Shown here: positions 8,819 through 16,462 of the stretch, in pieces
How positions within the stretch are numbered: position 1 is the stretch's first letter
Layout of the letters: each line of letters opens with the position of its first letter
From: Streptomyces sp. ST2-7A
GTDB lineage: Bacteria; Actinomycetota; Actinomycetes; Streptomycetales; Streptomycetaceae
Assembly (NCBI RefSeq): GCF_021390475.1
Contig: NZ_JAJUWS010000001.1
Span: forward strand, 1 to 64,000
DNA length: 64,000 nt
Reading direction: 5' to 3'
Notes under the pieces: generated by a model
Database searches by the model: none
Seen by the model: the letters and a program-made list of their open reading frames with translations, nothing else
What the model was told of the DNA's origin: nothing
Made by a program: the position numbers and the translations under genes

Positions 8819-8824
8819 CGTTAC

Positions 8825-10114
8825 ATGTCTTCCGCATCGACCGCTCCCACCGTCCCCGGGGCCACTCCCGTCGCGTCGCGCCCGCCGCTGATGCGCATGA
8901 ACCTGGCCCTGTTCGGCATCGGTCTGGCGAGCTTCGCGATGCTCTTCTCCACCCAGTCGCTGCTGCCGGAGATCGCCGCCGGCTTCGGCGTCCGGCCCGA
9001 CGCCGCCACCTGGACCATCTCCGCCGCCACGATCGCCCTGGCCCTGGCGGTCGTGCCGCTGAGCCTGCTCTCCGAGCGGTTCGGCCGGCGCCGCACCATG
9101 ACGGCGTCGGTGGGCGCCGCCCTCGCCCTGGCGTTCGTGATCCCCTTCGCCCCGGACCTGTCCACCCTGGTGGTGCTGCGGGCCCTGCAGGGCGCGGCGA
9201 TCGCGGGCATCCCCGCCTCGGCCGTGGCCTACCTGTCCGAGGAGTTGGACGGCCGGGCGATGGCCGGGGCGGTCGGGCTGTTCATCGCCGGCAACAGCGT
9301 CGGCGGCATGACCGGGCGGATCCTCTCCGGTTGGGTCGCCGAGGGCTGGGGGTGGCGGGCCGGTCTGGCGTCGGTCACCGTGCTGGCCCTGATCGGCGTG
9401 GCGCTGTACCGGGCGCTGATCCCGGCCTCCCGGAACTTCACCGCCCGGACGCTGCGGCTGCGGCCGGCCGCCGCGAGCCTGGGCTGCCACCTGCGCAACG
9501 GTCTGCTGCTGCGGCTCTACGCGATCGGCGGTCTGCTGATGGCGGCGTTCAGCGCGGTGTACACCGCGATCGCCTTCCGACTGAGCGAGGCCCCCTTCGA
9601 CCTCTCCGCCGGGTTGATCGGCTCGATCTTCGTCATCTACCTGGTGGGTACCTGCTCCTCGTCGATCACCGGCCCCGGGATGAGCAGGCTGGGACGGCGC
9701 GGCGCCCTGTACATCGGGATCGGCGCGGTCGTCGCCGGACTGCTGGTCAGCACGATCGACCACCTGGCGGCCGTGATCGTCGCCCTGGTGCTGATCACCG
9801 GCGGCTTCTTCTTCGGCCACGCGGTGGCCTCCTCCTCGGTGGGCCGCACCGCCACCGAGGCCCGCGCCCAGGCCTCGGCGCTGTACCAGGTGACCTACTA
9901 CCTGGGTGCCAGCGTCGGCGGGCTGCTGGGCGCCCTCACCTACCACCACGCCCGGTGGGACGGCACGGTCGCCTTCTCCCTGATCGCGCTGCTGGCCGCC
10001 GCCGGCATCACTCTCTACGCGACCCGTCGGGCCCGCCGGGAGGCGGCCGTGGCGGCGGTCGGCCGACCGGCCGTCACCACCCGCGCCCGGGTGCCGGCCG
10101 CCGCCGCGAGCTGA
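8825..10114 (+). CDS. MFS transporter, YnfM-like
   Basis: Major facilitator of 429 residues with about twelve membrane segments, probably exporting a small molecule or drug in exchange for protons. The motif-A region appears as LSERFGRRRTM between TM2 and TM3, with ALQGAAIAGIPASAVAYLSEE in the following segments. The N-terminal 25 residues are a Ser/Thr/Pro cytosolic tail. No ribosome-binding site precedes the ATG; a TACTTT -10 element six bases upstream suggests a leaderless message. It is paired divergently with a LysR regulator, the typical layout of an inducible efflux or uptake unit. Substrate cannot be deduced. Confidence 0.88.
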   Translation: MSSASTAPTVPGATPVASRPPLMRMNLALFGIGLASFAMLFSTQSLLPEIAAGFGVRPDAATWTISAATIALALAVVPLSLLSERFGRRRTMTASVGAALALAFVIPFAPDLSTLVVLRALQGAAIAGIPASAVAYLSEELDGRAMAGAVGLFIAGNSVGGMTGRILSGWVAEGWGWRAGLASVTVLALIGVALYRALIPASRNFTARTLRLRPAAASLGCHLRNGLLLRLYAIGGLLMAAFSAVYTAIAFRLSEAPFDLSAGLIGSIFVIYLVGTCSSSITGPGMSRLGRRGALYIGIGAVVAGLLVSTIDHLAAVIVALVLITGGFFFGHAVASSSVGRTATEARAQASALYQVTYYLGASVGGLLGALTYHHARWDGTVAFSLIALLAAAGITLYATRRARREAAVAAVGRPAVTTRARVPAAAAS

Positions 10115-10751
10115 TCCGGCCGGGGTCGTAACCGGTCCCCACCCGCGACGAGGACCCCGGCGGTCTTGGGTTCTGACGGTCCTCGCAACACCCGCGCTCT
10201 GTGGGAGTTGCGAGGACCGTGGGCGTTGAGCGTGATGATCTTGCGGGATTGAGGGAGCGTTTCCTCGCGCGGCTGGATGCCGTGGGGAACGTGAGCGTGG
10301 TGGCGCGTGAGCCGGGAAACGGCCCGGGGCCCGGCCGGGCCCCCTCCCCACCGGTTCGAGGGTGCGGGCCTCGGTCGAACGGTTCGTCGCTCCACCGGAA
10401 CCACGCCCGCTCCCCGTCGATGTGCAGCAGGAACTCGGGGACGAGGCCGGAGGGGGAGCTCGGGGTGACGGCCCTCCGGATGCCGTCCCACACCCTCTCC
10501 CACTCGGCCCACCCCTCCCCCTCGTCGGCCTCCATCAGGGCGAGCTCGCGCTCGAACAGCGTCCGAACGGCGGCGAAGCCGGGGCCGGGGATGAACCGCC
10601 CCGAGAGCCACGGGAAGTCGGCGTCCTCGATCAGGATCTCCCCCACCGGCTCCCGTTCGCCGCCCACCAGCCAGGTCTCCCCCGTGAACCCCACCGCTCC
10701 GCCCTTCCCCGATGGACGCCCGTCCGTGACCGGGCACTCTTCCACACCCAT
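10074..10751 (-). CDS. Hypothetical protein, probably 3'-damaged
   Basis: I do not recognise the family. Residues 1-130 look genuinely coding, with an acidic/aromatic composition (GETWLVGGEREPVGEILIED, FPWLSGRFIPGPGF, EWERVWDGIRRAV, LHIDGERAWFRWSDEPFD). The remaining ~95 residues (Arg/Ser/Pro-rich) lack that character and coincide with a foreign-looking segment containing a 14-bp inverted repeat. The natural C-terminus therefore seems lost, with the open frame running by chance past the MFS gene end. The ATG has no obvious ribosome-binding site. Confidence 0.42.
   Translation of the reverse strand: MGVEECPVTDGRPSGKGGAVGFTGETWLVGGEREPVGEILIEDADFPWLSGRFIPGPGFAAVRTLFERELALMEADEGEGWAEWERVWDGIRRAVTPSSPSGLVPEFLLHIDGERAWFRWSDEPFDRGPHPRTGGEGARPGPGPFPGSRATTLTFPTASSRARKRSLNPARSSRSTPTVLATPTERGCCEDRQNPRPPGSSSRVGTGYDPGRISSRRRPAPGRGW
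10176..10320 (+). mobile_element. Possible insertion-sequence remnant with 14-bp inverted repeat
   Basis: acggtcctcgcaac (10176-10189) and gttgcgaggaccgt (10207-10220) are perfect inverted repeats around a 17-base loop. Immediately after, the plus strand encodes GVERDDLAGLRERFLARLD using codons uncommon here (CTT, TTG, AGG, CGT), like the start of a lower-GC transposase, and then degenerates. It abuts the damaged end of a hypothetical gene. A simple bidirectional terminator is the alternative. Confidence 0.4.
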
Positions 10752-10879
10752 GTGACAACCGCCGTCCCGCCGGTTCGAGAGGGGCGGGAGAGGCCGGGAC
10801 GCGGGCGGGGGCCGGGTCGGCGGAACCGGGACGGCCGTCCGACGCCCCGGCGGCGGGGCATCGGGCGGCCGTCCCGGTC

Positions 10880-12205
10880 TCAGATGCCGAGGATCAGCTT
10901 CGCGGTGGTGAAGTAGATGATCAGGCCGGTGGCGTCCACCAGCGTGGTGACCATCGGGGCGGAGACCACGGCGGGGTCGATCCGGACCTTCTTGGCCAGC
11001 AATGGCATCGTGCCGCCGACCGTGGCCGCCCAGGCGCAGATGATCACCAGTGTCACGGCCACCACCGCCGCGATCTCCAGACCGACGAAGACCGCCCCGA
11101 CCCCGAAGCCGACCACGGCGAGCATGAGTCCCAGCAACAACCCGGTACGGCACTCCCGCCAGATCACCTTCAGCAGGTCCGAGGTGCGCACCTCGCCGAC
11201 GGCGAGCGCGCGGACCGCCGTCGTGGCGGCCTGCGCGCCGGCGTTGCCGCCGGTGCCGATCAGCAACGGGATGAACAACGCGAGCTGGGTCACCGTCTCC
11301 AGCTCGCCCTCGAATGCCTGCGTCACCGAGACGGTGAGCGTCGCGGCGACCAACAGCAGCATCAGCCACAGCGCCCGGGCCCGGGAGAGCTGGAAGACAC
11401 TCGCCGACATGTAGTGCCGCTCCAGCGGCTCGGCACCGGACTGGCGGGCCACGTCCTCGGTGTCGGCGGCCTCGATGACCTCCACCGCGTCGTCGATGGT
11501 CAGCAGACCGACCAGGCGGTCCTCGCTGTCCACCACCGGGAGGTTGAGCACGTTGGTCTCCCGCATCAGGCGGGCGGCCTGCTCGGCGGGGTCGGTGGCG
11601 CGGGCGCGCTGCGGCTCGGTCTCCACGAGCTGGGAGACCTGGGAGTTGGGGTCCCCCAGCACCAGTTCCCGCAGTTCCACGATGCCGGTCAGTCGGCGTC
11701 CGGTGTCCACCACGGGGAGGGTGTAGATGGTCTCGGCGGCGGCTCCGCGCCGTCGGACGACCTCCAGGGCCTCGGCGACGGTGAGGTTCTGCTGGAGGGC
11801 GACGGTCTCCGGGGTCATGTACCGGCCGACGGAGCCCTCGGGGTAGCCCAGCAGGGCGGCGGTCATCTGCCGCTCGTGGGCGCTGAGGCCGGCCAGCACC
11901 CGGCGGGCCACCTTGGCGGGAACCTCGCCGAGCATCCGGGCGCGGTCGTCGGGGTCCATGCCCTCGACGAGGTCACGGAAGGGCTGGTCGCGCAGGCTCT
12001 CGAGGATCTGCTGCTGGTCCACCGGGTCCAGTTCCTCGAAGACCTCCAGGGCCCGGTCCTTGTCCAGGAGCCGGAAGGAGACCACCGAGTTCACGGCGTC
12101 CATGCGGGCGAGTTCGTCGGCGATCGAGTAGGCGGGCTGGGTCTCCAGCCACTCCATCGCGCCGGCGAGGTCGTGGTCGTCGAGCAGGGTGGGGAGGTGC
12201 GTCAT
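10880..12205 (-). CDS. mgtE: Magnesium transporter MgtE
   Basis: Mg2+ (and Co2+) channel-transporter of the inner membrane. The N-terminal superhelical domain (about 1-125: VDQQQILESLRDQPFRDLVEGMDPDDRARMLGE) and tandem CBS domains (about 130-250: GRYMTPETVALQQNLTVAEAL, NVLNLPVVDSEDRLVGLLTIDDAVEVIE) form the Mg2+ sensor. Five membrane helices follow (ALWLMLLLVAATLTVSV onward) with the signature PLLIGTGGNAGAQAATTAVRAL. The length of 441 residues is typical. The ATG MTHLPTLL start follows a ~185-base 5' leader containing a short reading frame with a good ribosome-binding site. Confidence 0.95.
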   Translation of the reverse strand: MTHLPTLLDDHDLAGAMEWLETQPAYSIADELARMDAVNSVVSFRLLDKDRALEVFEELDPVDQQQILESLRDQPFRDLVEGMDPDDRARMLGEVPAKVARRVLAGLSAHERQMTAALLGYPEGSVGRYMTPETVALQQNLTVAEALEVVRRRGAAAETIYTLPVVDTGRRLTGIVELRELVLGDPNSQVSQLVETEPQRARATDPAEQAARLMRETNVLNLPVVDSEDRLVGLLTIDDAVEVIEAADTEDVARQSGAEPLERHYMSASVFQLSRARALWLMLLLVAATLTVSVTQAFEGELETVTQLALFIPLLIGTGGNAGAQAATTAVRALAVGEVRTSDLLKVIWRECRTGLLLGLMLAVVGFGVGAVFVGLEIAAVVAVTLVIICAWAATVGGTMPLLAKKVRIDPAVVSAPMVTTLVDATGLIIYFTTAKLILGI

Positions 12206-12288
12206 GACGGGGTTCTCCCGGGGGATCGGGCGGTCACGGGCGTCCGGGGGAGCGCACACACCGACCTTCCCCCGGGCCGACGCCCCGA

Positions 12289-12351
12289 TCAGGCGGTCGG
12301 ACGGGAGTGGCGGGCGCGGCGCCCGGCATGACTGGGAGGCTCGCTGCGCAT
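12289..12351 (-). CDS. Candidate leader peptide upstream of mgtE
   Basis: Twenty-codon reading frame beginning MRSEPPSHAGRR and ending SRPTA, Arg- and Pro-rich with an early Pro-Pro. It has a strong GGGAGGTGAGG ribosome-binding region ending five bases before its ATG and lies about 40 bases after a predicted transcript start. It ends ~85 bases before the mgtE start on the same strand. Proline-rich leader peptides control Mg2+ transporter genes in enterobacteria; the analogy here is inference. Confidence 0.4.
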   Translation of the reverse strand: MRSEPPSHAGRRARHSRPTA

Positions 12352-12396
12352 GTCAGCCTCACCTCCCGGGGTGTACCACCGTCGAATCCGTCGTTC

Positions 12397-12402
12397 AGGC
12401 TA
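12397..12402 (-). promoter_or_regulatory. Putative mgtE -10 element
   Basis: TAGCCT on the minus strand inside a partly symmetric CAGGCTACAGG. It predicts a ~185-base mgtE leader containing the small reading frame. No clear -35 is seen. Confidence 0.35.
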
Positions 12403-12463
12403 CAGGTCCCCCGGGTGGTCTTCCGACCGAACTCCGGCGTATCGGGCGGGGAAGGGGCGTGAA

Positions 12464-12697
12464 TCATGTCATGTGCACAGACAGTGCCGCGCCGGCGCGG
12501 TCAACGGCAGGGGGAATCCGCCGCCACGCGCCCGGATGTGTCGTCACCGGACCGGTGGTCGTCGGGGTCGGGCGCGCGGAGCGGGGCGGAGCGGCCCCGG
12601 CCCCGTCGGGGGTACCGACGAGTGCGAGAGCGCCGAGGACCACGGCAAGGGCCGCCACGGGCGGGGAGAGCTCGGTCGGGCGGGTACCGCGCCGCAC
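12464..12697 (-). CDS. Possible small exported protein
   Basis: 77-residue frame with a signal-peptide-like N-terminus (RRGTR, then PPVAALAVVLGALALVG and a DGAGAA cleavage-like end) followed by a Thr/Pro-rich tail. The GTG start lacks a convincing ribosome-binding site and no family is recognised. It could be a chance frame in GC-rich DNA. Confidence 0.25.
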   Translation of the reverse strand: MRRGTRPTELSPPVAALAVVLGALALVGTPDGAGAAPPRSARPTPTTTGPVTTHPGAWRRIPPAVDRAGAALSVHMT

Positions 12698-13152
12698 GGG
12701 GGGTGCGGTACGGGACGTCGTGCCCGGCCCGACGACCCGGACGGCGCGTCGTCACCCGGGCCCCCGAACCGTCCCGTGCCGCCGGCACGACGAGGAACGG
12801 TGCGGTGGGCCGGAACCGGCGAAGGGGTGCCGGGCACCGGGCCGCGGGGGCGGCGGCGCCCCACGGGGACGGGACCGCGCCGCCCCCGCCCCGGGCGCTC
12901 GTCCCACCACCCCGATGCCCCCGGCGCGGTGCCGGCTCATGGGCCCCGGCACCGGGCCGCCCCCGGACGGGACCCCGGACACCGGGAGCACGGTCCGCCC
13001 CGGACCGGGGACCGGGGCGGATGCCCCGGACCGGGGACCGGGGCGGATGCCCCGGACCGGGGACCGGTCCGTCGGAAAGCGGGCACCGGCCCGGGGGCGG
13101 CGCGTCCGGAGGGAACCGGGGCCCGCGCGGCCCGGACCGACCGGAGGGTCCG
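12698..13152. other. Non-coding, repeat-bearing spacer
   Basis: No credible gene. The main structure is a 26-bp unit beginning cggaccgggg repeated at 13001, 13027 and 13053, each copy partly self-complementary, lying ~90 bp beyond the deoA stop, where the transcript could fold and terminate. Confidence 0.6.
12998..13070. repeat. 26-bp tandem repeat downstream of deoA
   Basis: Nearly three perfect copies of a 26-bp unit (core ccccggaccggggaccgggg). The unit can pair with itself, so the array may act as a terminator or recombine. Confidence 0.8.
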
Positions 13153-14439
13153 TCAGTCCACCCGGCCGAGGACCAGCGGACCGACGGGACCGACCTCGCC
13201 CGCCACCGGCTCGCCGATGGTCACCGCCCCGCCCTCCAGCGCCTCCAGCGCCCCGGCGAACCGCTCGGGGGTGTCGGTGTGCAGGGTCAGCAGCGGGGCG
13301 CCGGCGGTGACCCGGTCACCGGGGCGGGCGTGCCACTCCACGCCCGCGCCCGCCTGCACCGCGTCCTCCTTGCGGGCCCGGCCCGCGCCCAGTCGCCAGG
13401 CGGCCAGGCCCACGGCGTAGGCGTCCAGGCCCACCAGGGTGCCGGTGGTCGGCGCGGTGACGGTGTGGGTCTCGCGGGCCCCGGGCAGCGGGGCGTCCGG
13501 GTCGCCGCCCTGGGCGGTGATCATGCGGCGCCACACGTCCATGGCCGAACCGTCGGCCAGTGCCCGTTCCGGATCGGCGTCGGGGAGACCGGCGGCGGTG
13601 AGCATCTCCCGTGCCAGGGCCACGGTCAGCTCCACCACGTCGGCCGGGCCGCCGCCGGCGAGCACCTCCACCGACTCGCGGACCTCCAGGGCGTTGCCGG
13701 CGGTGCGGCCGAGCGGGACCGACATGTCGGTGAGCAGCGCGACGGTGCGCACGCCGTGGTCGGTGCCCAGGCCGACCATGGTGGAGGCGAGTTCCCGGGC
13801 GTCGTCGAGGTTCTTCATGAAGGCGCCGGAGCCGACCTTGACGTCCAGGACCAGCGAGCCGGTGCCCTCGGCGATCTTCTTGCTCATGATCGAGGCGGCG
13901 ATCAGCGGGATGGACTCCACGGTGCCGGTGACGTCCCGCAGGGCGTAGAGCTTGCGATCGGCCGGGGCGAGACCGGGGCCGGCGGCGCAGACCACCGCGC
14001 CGACCCGGTCCAGGATGTCGAGCATCTCCTCGTTGTCGAGGTCCGCGCGCCAGCCGGGGATCGACTCCAGCTTGTCGAGGGTGCCGCCGGTGTGGCCCAG
14101 CCCGCGCCCGGAGAGCTGCGGTACGGCGGCGCCGCAGGCCGCCACCAGGGGGGCCAGCGGAAGGGTGATCTTGTCGCCGACCCCGCCGGTGGAGTGCTTG
14201 TCGGCGGTGGGGCGGCTCAGGGCGGAGAAGTCCATGCGCTCGCCGGTGGCGATCATGGCTGCGGTCCAGCGGGCGATCTCGGCGCGGTCCATGCCGTTGA
14301 GCAGGATCGCCATGGCGAGCGCGGACATCTGCTCGTCGGCGACCGTGCCCCGGGTGTAGGCGTCGATGACCCAGTCGATCTGTTCGGGGGACAGGGGGCC
14401 CCCGTCGCGCTTGGTGCGGATGACGGTGATGGCGTCCAT
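13153..14439 (-). CDS. deoA: Thymidine phosphorylase
   Basis: Pyrimidine-nucleoside phosphorylase that splits thymidine, deoxyuridine or uridine with phosphate to base and (deoxy)ribose 1-phosphate. Family signatures: DAITVIRTKRDG start, SALAMAILLNGM, the phosphate/nucleoside site KHSTGGVGDKITL, SGRGLGHTGGTLDKLESIPG and SKKIAEGTGSLVLDVKVGSGAFMK. The C-terminal alpha/beta domain ends GEVGPVGPLVL. The length of 428 residues is normal. It lies about 245 bp after cdd on the same strand, separated by a 32-bp palindrome and a tandem duplication, so it may be read through from the ABC-cdd operon or have its own promoter. Confidence 0.95.
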   Translation of the reverse strand: MDAITVIRTKRDGGPLSPEQIDWVIDAYTRGTVADEQMSALAMAILLNGMDRAEIARWTAAMIATGERMDFSALSRPTADKHSTGGVGDKITLPLAPLVAACGAAVPQLSGRGLGHTGGTLDKLESIPGWRADLDNEEMLDILDRVGAVVCAAGPGLAPADRKLYALRDVTGTVESIPLIAASIMSKKIAEGTGSLVLDVKVGSGAFMKNLDDARELASTMVGLGTDHGVRTVALLTDMSVPLGRTAGNALEVRESVEVLAGGGPADVVELTVALAREMLTAAGLPDADPERALADGSAMDVWRRMITAQGGDPDAPLPGARETHTVTAPTTGTLVGLDAYAVGLAAWRLGAGRARKEDAVQAGAGVEWHARPGDRVTAGAPLLTLHTDTPERFAGALEALEGGAVTIGEPVAGEVGPVGPLVLGRVD

Positions 14440-14595
14440 GGGTGCGATCCTCGTGCTTCCGGGCTCGGGTCGCCCCTTCGCGGGGCCGGGCGGGGACGCG
14501 TCGGCGCCGGAACGGCGGGACGCGGGAACGTGCGGACGGGGATGTGGCGGGACGAGACCTGCCCCATCGGTGAACCCGGGCAGTGGGACCGGGCA

Positions 14596-14627
14596 GTGGG
14601 ACCGACCCCGATCGGGGTCGGTCCCAC
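14596..14627 (-). terminator. 32-bp perfect palindrome between cdd and deoA
   Basis: gtgggaccgaccccga pairs perfectly with its mirror half, giving a 16-bp uninterrupted inverted repeat. In RNA it would be a strong hairpin ~60 bases after the cdd stop, consistent with partial termination before deoA; no T-run follows. Confidence 0.55.
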
Positions 14628-14699
14628 CGGGAGGAGGGCGCGGTCAGGCCGGGCGGGGTCGGTCCCACCGGGAGGAGGGCGCGGTCAGGCCGGGCGGGG
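14614..14699 (-). repeat. 41-bp tandem duplication across the cdd 3' end
   Basis: Two adjacent copies of a 41-bp unit (containing gtcggtcccaccgggagg) are identical as far as can be read. One copy contains the cdd stop codon; the other lies just outside the gene. Confidence 0.85.
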
Positions 14700-15179
14700 A
14701 GGCGTCTGTTCGCCGGGGGGCGGGCCGGCCGGTCGGGAGGCGTCCGGCAGCCACTGCGGGCCGAAGGCGTGGGCCAGCAGCCGGTCCAACGGGAGCACGC
14801 CGCCGGGGGTGTCCACCCACAGGTGGGGCCCGCCGTGCTCCATGAGCAACTGCCGGCACCGACCGCAGGGGACGATCACCTCACCCTCCCCGTTCACGCA
14901 GGTGAAGCGGGTCAGGGTGCCTCCGCCCCCGGCGTGCAGGGCGGAGACCAGGCCGCACTCGGCGCACAGCCCCAGCCCGTAGGAGGCGTTCTCCACGTTG
15001 CAGCCGGTGACGATCCGGCCGTCGTCCACCCGGGCGGCGGCGCCGACGGGGTAGCCGGAGTACGGCGCGTAGGCGTGCCGCGCGGCCTCCCGCGCGGCGG
15101 CCCGCAGCGTCTCCCACTCCCCCGCCGGGGCCGCCGGGTCGGCCGGTCCCGACGGCTCCGGCGGTTCCGGCCCGGTCAT
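14685..15179 (-). CDS. cdd: Cytidine deaminase
   Basis: Zn-dependent homotetrameric-type enzyme deaminating cytidine and deoxycytidine to uridine and deoxyuridine. The zinc/catalytic signature is intact: CNVENASYGLGLCAE supplies the first Cys and the catalytic Glu, and PCGRCRQ supplies the other two cysteines. APYSGYPVGAA is the usual N-terminal motif. At 164 residues it is slightly long because of a Pro-rich tail ending at the stop inside a 41-bp tandem duplication. Its start overlaps the upstream permease stop by four bases (ATGA), coupling salvage of imported nucleosides to uptake. Confidence 0.94.
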   Translation of the reverse strand: MTGPEPPEPSGPADPAAPAGEWETLRAAAREAARHAYAPYSGYPVGAAARVDDGRIVTGCNVENASYGLGLCAECGLVSALHAGGGGTLTRFTCVNGEGEVIVPCGRCRQLLMEHGGPHLWVDTPGGVLPLDRLLAHAFGPQWLPDASRPAGPPPGEQTPPRPA

Positions 15180-16462
15180 GTTCCCTGTCCCCGTCTGTAG
15201 GACCTGCCGATGGCGGCCGGCACTCTCAGGTGTTGGGAGAAGAGCGCGAGCACCAGCAGGGTGGTGATGTACGGGCTGGCGGTGACCAGCTCCAGGGGCA
15301 TGGTGTCGGTCGCCGAGTACCAGAGGAAGAGCAGCACGGCGAGGACGCCGCTGACCGCGCCTGCCACTCGTTTGTTGCGGATGAACTGGTAGACGGCGAG
15401 GCCGGCCAGCGCGATCGCGAAGAGCAGCAGCATCCCGTGCACGGTGGGGCCGCCGCCGCGGATCTGGAGGGCGTCCATGAAGCCGAAGAGGCCCGCGCCC
15501 ATCGCGACACCGCCGGGCCGCCAGTTACCGAAGATCATCGTGGCCAGGCCCAGGTAGCCGCGACCGCCGGTCTGGCCGTCCTGGTACATCCGGATGAAGA
15601 CGGCCAGGTAGGCGCCGCCGAGGCCGGCCAGGCCGCCGGAGACGGCGACCGCGATGTACTTGTAGAGGTAGACGTTGACGCCCAGCGACTCGCCGGCGAC
15701 GGGGTTCTCGCCGCAGGAGCGCAGCCGCAGACCGAACGGCGTCTTCCACAGTACCCACCAGGTGCCCACGAACAGCAGGATCGCCAGCAGGGTGATCCAG
15801 GAGACGTTGGTGACGGCGGCGCCCAGGATGCCGGCGGTGTCGGAGACGAGGAACCACCCCTGGTCGGCGATCGAGCGCAGCGCGTCGGAGATGCCGGGGA
15901 CGGTGAAGGTCTGCATCTCCTCCATCCGCGGCGACTGCTTGTCGTTGCCGCCGGCCTGCGCGGCCGCGCCCTCGCCGAACCACAGCTTGGCGAGGAACTG
16001 CACCACGCCCAGGGCGAGGATGTTGATCGCGACGCCGGAGACGATGTGGTCGACGCCGAAGGTGATGGTCGCCACGGCGTGCACCAGACCGCCCAGGACA
16101 CCGCCGATGAGGCCGGCGAGGACCGCCGCCCAGGGGCCGTACTGCCAGCCGATCCAACCGGCGGCGAACAGGCCGAGCATCATCATGCCCTCGAGGCCGA
16201 TGTTGATCACGCCGGCGCGTTCGGCCCACAGGCCGCCGAGCCCGGCCAGGCCGATCGGGACGGCCAGGCCCAGCGCGCTGCCCCACTGCCGGGTGTCGGT
16301 GAGGCTGCCGGTGTCGGTGAGGGCGCGGACCAGGGAGAGCAGGAGCAGGCCGCCGGCGATGATCAGCAGGACCATCGGGTAGCTCAGCCGGCGTCTGCCG
16401 CCGCGCTCGACCCGGCCGCGCGGGCTGACCGGCGGCGGGGCGGTCGCCAGTTCACTGGCCAT
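15176..16462 (-). CDS. Nucleoside ABC transporter permease (second subunit)
   Basis: Integral membrane subunit of a BMP-type nucleoside importer (BPD_transp_2, like YufQ/NupQ). About ten membrane segments are evident, with the family's ERAGVINIGLEGMMMLGLFAAGWIG motif and, in the second half, LRSCGENPVAGESLGVNVYLYKY as ATPase contact region. It has 428 residues. Its start shares one base with the preceding permease stop (TGATG), and its stop overlaps cdd by four bases, so ATPase-permease-permease-cdd is a tightly coupled operon. Confidence 0.93.
   Translation of the reverse strand: MASELATAPPPVSPRGRVERGGRRRLSYPMVLLIIAGGLLLLSLVRALTDTGSLTDTRQWGSALGLAVPIGLAGLGGLWAERAGVINIGLEGMMMLGLFAAGWIGWQYGPWAAVLAGLIGGVLGGLVHAVATITFGVDHIVSGVAINILALGVVQFLAKLWFGEGAAAQAGGNDKQSPRMEEMQTFTVPGISDALRSIADQGWFLVSDTAGILGAAVTNVSWITLLAILLFVGTWWVLWKTPFGLRLRSCGENPVAGESLGVNVYLYKYIAVAVSGGLAGLGGAYLAVFIRMYQDGQTGGRGYLGLATMIFGNWRPGGVAMGAGLFGFMDALQIRGGGPTVHGMLLLFAIALAGLAVYQFIRNKRVAGAVSGVLAVLLFLWYSATDTMPLELVTASPYITTLLVLALFSQHLRVPAAIGRSYRRGQGT

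Noticed and set aside
10340..10380. ggttcgagggtgc, resembling a tRNA T-loop
   Set aside because: No acceptor, anticodon or D-arm pairs with it; it lies in the 3' part of a hypothetical gene.
11414..12331. A 305-codon plus-strand frame opposite mgtE
   Set aside because: The Gly/Val/His-rich product is the mirror of the MgtE codons; no start signal or domain.
12206..12470. Mg2+ riboswitch (M-box or ykoK) ahead of mgtE
   Set aside because: None of the conserved core segments could be recognised; a leader peptide is the better-supported element.
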